Shown one piece after another: positions 57,208 to 64,000 of a DNA stretch of 64,000 bases. The notes under the pieces are model-generated. The model ran no database searches. It worked only from the letters and a program-made list of their open reading frames with translations, and was not told the origin of the DNA. Position 1 is the first letter of the stretch. The number at the start of each line of letters is the position of its first letter. This stretch comes from Buddleja alternifolia. Its lineage: Eukaryota > Streptophyta > Magnoliopsida > Lamiales > Scrophulariaceae. Where the stretch lies: the NCBI GenBank assembly GCA_019426215.1, contig CM033405.1, forward strand, positions 33,634,199 through 33,698,198. Reading direction: 5' to 3'. Made by a program: the position numbers and the translations under genes.

Positions 57208-57508
57208 CATTATGTTTTTTGGAATGAGAATTTATTTTCTCTCTCGTTAAATGAAAGTTTCGCCTTTATTGAATAAGAGTGTGATTCTTTGCACAATAAT
57301 TTTCTTGTGCTTATTTGTTATTCCTCAAGGTTTATTATCTTTAAAAAATCTGATATTTAGTGCTTCAATCAATTGTTTGTAGTATTCTTGACGTTGTAGA
57401 CATTTTTATTGAATTAAATAAATAATAAGTAAGATATAATAATTGACATCTAATTGCTAAAATAGTATATAGATAAACATGAAGAGTGAGGACAATGTAC
57501 GAGTACGC

Positions 57509-57640
57509 TAATAATATTTATTCATATTTCAACGAAAAGTTGGTCAATGCTACTATCCAAGAATATTAAATCATATTTCAACAGAAAGTTGGTCAATGTT
57601 ACTATCTAATAATATTGATTCATATTTCATTGCTTTTATC
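57509..57640. repeat. Tandem repeat, about 50-bp unit
   Basis: Two full and one partial copy of AATATT-ATTCATATTTCAAC-AAAGTTGGTCAATG-TACTATC. Confidence 0.75.
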
Positions 57641-59020
57641 TTAGCCTTTGTTAACATTTTCTTCGTCCACTTTGGTACTTCTAATTTTATTTTCTAATTT
57701 TTATTCCACATCCTAAGATCTTAGACTAATTTCTCGAGGTATTGCTGAATATCAATTATAATCAATTTTGTAAAAATTAAATCTGTCATAATCAAGTATG
57801 TCCAAAAGAATTGGACCAAATTCATTCTAAATAATTGTAATTTTGTTTCGTGCACATGGCGAACATCTTTACTTAAAAGAAATAATACGAAAAGGACTAA
57901 TTAATAAAGAACCTATAATGGATCTTTACATTTAAAGTAAAATCACGAAAGCATGATATCGTGGTAGGACCTGAAGAAGCAAAATAAAATCAAACTCTTT
58001 AAAATTACTTGTTAAAACTTCTAATTATTTTCCTTTTTTTTAAGGGGAAAAGCGATAATTATTTTCCGTTAATGACTATGGATATTAATTTAATTGTGGA
58101 TAAGGACAGCAAATCATATGGTCAAAGATATCATTATTTGATTCAATTAAAGACACTTAATTTAGCATAATCAACCCGAATTGCTAGGTTAAGATTGGAT
58201 TATATATATTTTTTAAATGTGACCGTTTCATGTCTCTAAATATAGTAGAATATTTATTTCAACAATCCATGCAAATTAAAATCACCTTTTATCGATGTCA
58301 TCAATTTTCCCTCTAATTCTATAAATTTTCAATTTTTCAATATTTCTTACGACTTAGTCATCGATTTCCAACAATTTGCGACAATTTTTTTTTCTTTTGC
58401 AATATGTGCTAATATTTGAATATTTAATAAGAAAGATGAGAATTATACTACATGCACAATATTTCATAATTTTCACCTTTTGCAATAAATACCCGACTTA
58501 GATAAAATATTATAAAATGAAACAACTTTCTGTCATTAAAAATTATAAATAACAACCCATGTTTTACAATCTATAATATATTAATATCCAATTTAACCCC
58601 ACCCCACCCCACCCCACCCCTAACACCTCAATAAAAATAGAAAAGCCAAAATAATATCTACTCAATTCAAGTGCATAATCTTGTGGCTCATATCTTCTAA
58701 TAAATACATGTCAATAATCTTAATATTTTCTAAATCAGTTTACTATATATATATATATATATATATAATATGTGTGCATATATTTCATTTTTAACACTTC
58801 CGAAAAATCGATAATTGTAGGGTTTTCAATCAAAACAACGACGTTTTTTTGTTATACGTTAAAATACTGAACGGACCACATTGTGTGTCGCATAAATATG
58901 TAGTACAAATTCACTCACTTATATATATAAGTTATATATATTCATTGGCTCTCAATCATTTAGAAAGCACACATTTTGTAATTTTCTTCACCTCTTCTTC
59001 TTCTTCTTTCTATATCCCTA
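57641..59020. other. Intergenic DNA and promoter region of the transporter gene
   Basis: AT-rich with a CCCCA pentamer run (58594-58620) and a TA run (58744-58768). TATATATAAG-type sequences at 58921-58940, about 85 bases before the ATG, could supply the TATA box. A TCTTCTTCTTC leader precedes the start codon. Confidence 0.4.
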
Positions 59021-59387
59021 ATGGCAGACCAAAAACAAGTTGCAGGTTTTGATGGCGTTTCGGGCGACCCGCCCAAAGACCCGAGTCCGAATGTAAATTC
59101 GGGTCCGCCCAAGAGACCTAAAAGAAACAAATATGCTCTGGCCATCTCTATTCTTGCTTCCATGACATCAGTCTTGCTGGGATATGGTAAACATGTTAAT
59201 TAATTAATTTGTTCTTTTTTATGTTTAAGATTTTTTTCATGGGAAAATGCTTGTTCAGATCGAGTTTAATGTTGGATTTGTGATGCGTTGTTCTCGTTGT
59301 GCTCTCTGTCATATAATAGGTATAATTCAGTTATCGTGAGATTAGCTTAGGTTTGATGAAACTTGATATGGACCGGTTTGAATTTCC

Positions 59388-59424
<37 letters not shown>

Positions 59425-61355
59425 AAGCTAACGTAATGAAATCCTATATATATGATTTCATTACGCTATCCTTTCTATATCATATGTTTCTTGTGAGATC
59501 AAAAGGTTGTCGGTGAATCAATTATATATCTACTTTTATGGTTGTCACTAAGAATATGCTAAGATAATCAAGATTCTTAGAACCTATTTGAATCAAGATG
59601 TGTATACAATGAACATATTTCCAATGTTATTTTGTTTTAATTTATTTGTGTTGCACTAGCTAGAATGTTTCTTTATTTTTATCTTTTTAATTAATCATAT
59701 GTTCACAACTTTCATTTAGCTTTAATGTTATACTCTTTCAGATTCTTTTCATTTCGTACTTTACTATTTAAATAAATATGAATTATAAAATGAAGATCGA
59801 TACGAAATTAAACACAATTTTATTTTTTATGTATATTAAATTAATTACGTGTATGTTTTTCCCTACTCCATAAACTATATTCATCTTTGATAATCAATAT
59901 ACATATTTCTCATTTTGTAGATAGTGGAGTAATGAGCGGAGCTACACTCTACATACAAAGAGACCTAAAAATTTCCGATGTCCAAATCGAATTATTAGTG
60001 GGCACTCTTAACATCTATTCTCTCTTCGGCTCCGCCGTGGCTGGGCGGACGTCCGACTACATGGGGCGACGCAAGACAATCATTTTAGCCTCCGCCATCT
60101 TCTTTGTTGGAGCAATTATGTTGGGCTTCGCGAACAACTACGCTGTCCTCATGGTGGGGAGGTTTGTGGAAGGCATTGGTGTCGGTTACGCTCTCATGAT
60201 CGCGCCGGTGTACGCGGCGGAGGTGGCGCCCGCCTCCTGTCGTGGCTTTCTCACTTCTTTTCCGGAAGTTTTTATCAATTTCGGTATGTATTACGCTTCT
60301 CCCCACACCCAATTTATTTAGAGTGATGCTATATATCACCTTTTATATATCATCGATTTTTCACTCCTCCTGCTTTTGGCAAGAAATTATTTTCAATTAA
60401 TTGATTTTAATGAATTTAATACATCCATACTTTCTAAATCAAGGGGAGGTGAAAAATTGGTGGTATGAAAACGGTGGTATATAACATTTTCTATTTATTT
60501 ATTCTAATCAAACCCAATTACAAGAATTAAGTATAAGTAATTATATTGGCATTATTAATTATTAGTTATTTTCCGCATAAGAAATTGTACACTTTTTCGT
60601 CAGACAAGATATTTAAATGTTTATTAATCTGTTCAAAATACTTGATACGTCCCACAAAATATGTTTGATATTTTGTTTTAATTTTTTATAATCTAGTACT
60701 ACCTTACAAAAGTAATATATTACCCATTAAAATGTGTCCTATTCCCCTTAAAGTCAAATTAAATTATTTGTACCATTTTTCAAGCATTTTTGCATATTAT
60801 TAGACAAAATCTCTACACACACACACACACACTCTCTGATTAAGGATTTAAATTAGGCTTTCTTCGTCTTTTCCCATATTAATTAGGTTATCATCTCCTT
60901 AAATTTGGCTTTCATGCATGTCTTGTGATTAATAAGTTGTCTTTATCTTTATTTAAATATACACAAATGATATGCCTACGATAATTACTCGATTTGCCCG
61001 CAGTTGAGAACAAAATTTCCACCTAACTTTGAAGAATACAAAGAGAACATGTAAACTGACTTCCAAGAATTAAGAGTAAACAAATACTCTAATTAACCAA
61101 ATCTTTTAGATTTTAAAAGAAAATTCTAGTTCAAAAGTAAACCCAAATGTCATGTACAAGGTAATAAAATTACATTTATCATGTGATTCGTTACCCCTAA
61201 TATAAATTACATTTAAATGGAAATAAATTAGATTCGAACTAGAATTTCCCATAACTTAAAATGATACGTTGTTACATTTAGAAAAATATAACGTTATAAG
61301 GTCACTTGTCAAAACATTCAGAATCCCAAGTCCACACTGGAAAGTAAGTACGATC

Positions 61356-61395
<40 letters not shown>

Positions 61396-64000
61396 TTATA
61401 ATTATATCAAATTAAAATTTTGAAAGATAGTAGGTTTTGTTTGTTTGTGTTTTCAGAGGCGCATTTTCATTTTTATTTGAAAATGAAAATACACACTTTA
61501 GACCATTCTCAACTAAAGAATACTTTTATTTTTACTTTCCACTTTCACATTTTTCCAATAACTGTCTTTCATTTTACCAAATCACACTCATTTTTGCTTT
61601 CTCTCACATCTCCTTCTACCAGTCCGTATTTCTGGCAACAATTGTAGTGTTACAGTGGAATAAAATACAAATTCTTGACTCTTTAACCTTCATAATCTTG
61701 TGCATATTTTAAGACCCATTTTGAATATTTTCGGGTCAATTTTTATCATTCTTACTTCATAAATATATTTATTAAATGTAATATTATCTATTATTTTATT
61801 TATATTATTCATATGATCATTACTTTTAACTGGTTCAATTAGTTTACATATCATCAAATTATTAATTTTAATTATTTTAATAAACACAACCAAATATGCA
61901 TATCATTTTCGCACAAAAATTTAAAAACTTTATTTTCTCGTGCTTTGAAAAATTGACGATTGGAAATTCAAATGAAAAGCCGTCAATCACTCAATTATTA
62001 ACCATGTGGAAAGTTGAAGTGTTCGGCCAATGACTATTCTCCACTATTTTGACCCGTAATCTTATGGACCACCACTTGTGGGCCGAACTAATTGTCGGAT
62101 CTTTTGGACTTTAACAAACTTTCATTTCCTTCACACATTTTGCTATCTAGTGAATTGTTGACTATATAATAATTTAATTGAACTATATAGTACATTTAAT
62201 TATGACATTTTTGAATAAATCGGTTGAACTTTTCCTAGGTTCTTGTAAATTCGAGTCATTTTGATTTAATTAAAGATGGAGGAGACCCCAAAAAGGGTGA
62301 TACTTAGTGAGATCGGGAGTTGGATTCCCGGTCAATTTTAGCCACACAAATTGTTAATACATAATAAAATACATATATATTTTGATGAACCTCACACATA
62401 TTTTAACACGTGGCTGAAATTAATCAGGAGTCCAACTCCCGATCTCACTAAGTATCACCCCCAAAAATCCCATCTTGTCGTTGGTGACTTTGATGGTAAA
62501 AGAAGTTATGACAGTTGGAATTTCACAAAGGTTACATGTGAGAGAGATTTAGACCAAGTTTCTTTTGTGCTTCTTCATTTTTTTTTATATATATTTTTTG
62601 GATAAAAAAATAAATCAAATTAATTTTTACATAAAATCAGAAGATAATCAGCTAAATCTCAACAGATCATGATCATGGTAGAATGACGTAAAACAAAAAT
62701 AAAACAACTTTTTCTTTAATGTAACATAATATAATTTTTAACGGTTTAATAATCTAGTGTGCACAATGAAATTGTCTTATCGGATGCGTATATAATCAGT
62801 CTATCACCAGACTGAATAATTTTAAAATGGACAGAGAACAACACTCATATTGAGTGAAATATTATGAAACTTAACTAGTGAGTAATTTTCGCAACTCATC
62901 CATCTATCCAGGGACGAGAAACTAGATAAAAGCTCACACAATTGATTTTCAAAGCGCATTGCTCGATAAAGTTTAGACTAGACAGCCTATATTAGGTCTG
63001 AACGAACTAAAATTTATATATATAAAAAAAATAGTGAATTACACTTATATACTTAATTAGTTATTCAGCATGTAAATTGTAAAATTTAAACAACTATTTC
63101 ACTAATCTTTGTTTGTTCTTATATTTGAAGGTGTTCTACTTGGATATGTATCCAACTATGCATTTTCAGGATTGCCACTCAAATTAGGTTGGCGCCTCAT
63201 GCTCGGCGTCGGCGCAATCCCATGCATCTTCCTCGCCGTAGGCATCCTCGCCATGCCGGAGTCGCCGCGGTGGCTAGTCTTACAAGGCCGCCTTGGCGAC
63301 GCCAAGAAGGTGCTCGACAGAACGTCCGACTCAATGGAAGAATCTAAATTAAGACTTGCCGAGATCAAAGCCGCCGCCGGAATACCGGAAGATTGCAACG
63401 ACGACGTCGTAGCGGTCACCAAACACAGCCGCGGTGAAGGCGTATGGAAGGAGCTCCTCCTCCACCCTACCCCCTCCGTCAAGCACATCCTAATCGCCGG
63501 CATCGGAATCCACCTCTTCCAACAAGCGAGCGGCATCGACGCGGTGGTGATGTACAGCCCTCGGATCTACGAAAAAGCAGGTATAGTTGGATTTTAATCG
63601 AGCCCAATTAGATTGGCGTAATCTAAGTCATATATTTCATTAAAGACTTATAAGTTTATCGAGCTAGAATAATAATATCTTATGAGCAAGATCTATGAAC
63701 TCGTATGGGGGACAAGTAAGAGCACCCGCCCCCTCCCCCAAACTTTTGATAAAATTATTTTTTACCCTATAAACTTTTAGAAATTTAAGTTTTATCTCCC
63801 TAAAATCCAAAAATATCAAGTTTAACACCCCACTTTTTTTCGCCCACGGAACCCCAAATCTTGGCTCCGTCTTTGCATACCAGGGAAGGTTAAATTATTA
63901 TGATGACTGTAATATTCTTACAGGTATAACAAACGATTCTCATAAACTACTCGCCACAATCGCCGTGGGCATTAGCAAAACCTTGTGCATCCTTGTCGCG
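59021..64000 (+). CDS. Polyol/monosaccharide transporter (PLT/PMT type), 5' part
   Basis: Plasma-membrane proton symporter family of the major facilitator superfamily that moves linear polyols and monosaccharides. Exons 59021-59186, 59921-60283, 63131-63580 and 63924 to the window edge join in frame, giving 352 residues of about 500-530. A proline-rich N-terminus is followed by the first membrane helix (YALAISILASMTSVLLGY). Then come DSGVMSGATLYI, loop motif GRTSDYMGRRK, GRFVEGIGVGYALMIAPVYAAEVAPASCRGFLTSFPE, PESPRWLVLQGR and the QQASGID motif of helix 7, all typical of the AtPMT5/PLT5 clade. Introns are GT-AG; the second is 2847 bases and carries two inverted-repeat elements. Most family members have DIG where this has DSG after helix 1. 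The 3' end lies outside the window. Confidence 0.92.
60323..60492. mobile_element. MITE-like inverted repeat in transporter intron 2
   Basis: Left GATGCTATATATCACC...CGATTTTTCACTCCTCC is matched in inverse by GAAAATGTTATATACCACC...CAATTTTTCACCTCCCC. It lies directly downstream of exon 2. Confidence 0.6.
61362..61390. repeat. TA microsatellite in transporter intron 2
   Basis: Pure TA run. Similar runs occur at 59391-59411 in intron 1. Confidence 0.85.
62292..62463. mobile_element. MITE-like element with about 45-bp inverted ends in transporter intron 2
   Basis: GGGTGATACTTAGTGAGATC plus GGGAGTTGGATTCC at the left is matched in inverse by GGGGTGATACTTAGTGAGAT plus CGGGAGTTGGACTCC at the right. 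The inner arms extend to AGCCAC and CACGTGGCT. Confidence 0.75.
63705..63876. mobile_element. hAT-MITE relative in transporter intron 3
   Basis: Contains GAGCACCCGCCCCCTCCC, CAAAAATATCAAG and the right end GGCTCCGTC. It matches the family at 12094-12250 and, more closely, the fragment at 16044-16190. Its left terminus is eroded. Confidence 0.6.

Noticed and set aside
63156..63536. Minus-strand 126-codon open frame
   Set aside because: Antisense shadow of transporter exon 3, which has unambiguous sugar-transporter motifs.

Overview
This window is nuclear DNA of a flowering plant, most likely a eudicot. The evidence is intron-rich genes with GT-AG junctions, plant-specific gene families, AT-rich intergenic DNA, and abundant plant transposon remnants. 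Protein similarity felt closest to asterids, but nothing here fixes the species.

Four host genes can be supported. (1) Guanylate kinase, + strand, CDS 8748-11488 in ten coding exons, with the ATG codon alone at the end of its exon. (2) An ankyrin plus tandem CCCH zinc-finger protein of the plant RR-TZF family, + strand, single coding exon 19981-21900, with a probable intron and a 13-codon upstream ORF in the 5' leader. (3) A small cysteine-containing plant protein of unknown function, - strand, 27179 to 24291, three coding exons including a 45-nt exon. (4) The 5' part of a polyol/monosaccharide transporter (PLT/PMT clade of the major facilitator superfamily), + strand from 59021 and running off the right edge. 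These genes do not form a pathway; they are ordinary separate plant loci.

The rest is mostly mobile DNA. 290-5050 is a complete non-autonomous LTR retrotransposon (minus orientation) with two nearly identical 1183-bp LTRs and a perfect 5-bp target duplication. 5.5-12.3 kb carries several small inverted-repeat elements with clear target duplications. tRNA-derived SINE insertions occur at 13.4, 18.6, 45.5 and 46.3 kb. 14.67-15.25 kb has a base composition unlike its surroundings and may be organelle-derived. 27.9-36.5 kb is a nested transposon block. Its main members are two copies of one 2.3-2.5 kb element in opposite orientation, both inserted in TA-rich DNA, and one copy contains a broken EF-hand (KIC/PBP1-like) gene fragment.

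About 37.0-45.9 kb (- strand) is a decayed endogenous pararetrovirus of the Caulimoviridae. It has a movement protein, coat-protein region, protease/RT/RNase H region, a downstream ORF, a TATA-type promoter and a tRNA-Met primer-binding site, with reading frames broken throughout. A SINE sits inside its upstream coding part. 47.5-52.2 kb holds a cluster of Helitron-like ends (hairpin plus CTAG before T), including two elements placed almost back to back. 53.7-57.6 kb contains a further inverted-repeat element and several direct duplications.

The most unusual items are the near full-length endogenous pararetrovirus, the inverted transposon pair with its captured EF-hand fragment, and the Helitron cluster. 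All joins, repeat boundaries and mismatch counts were read by eye.
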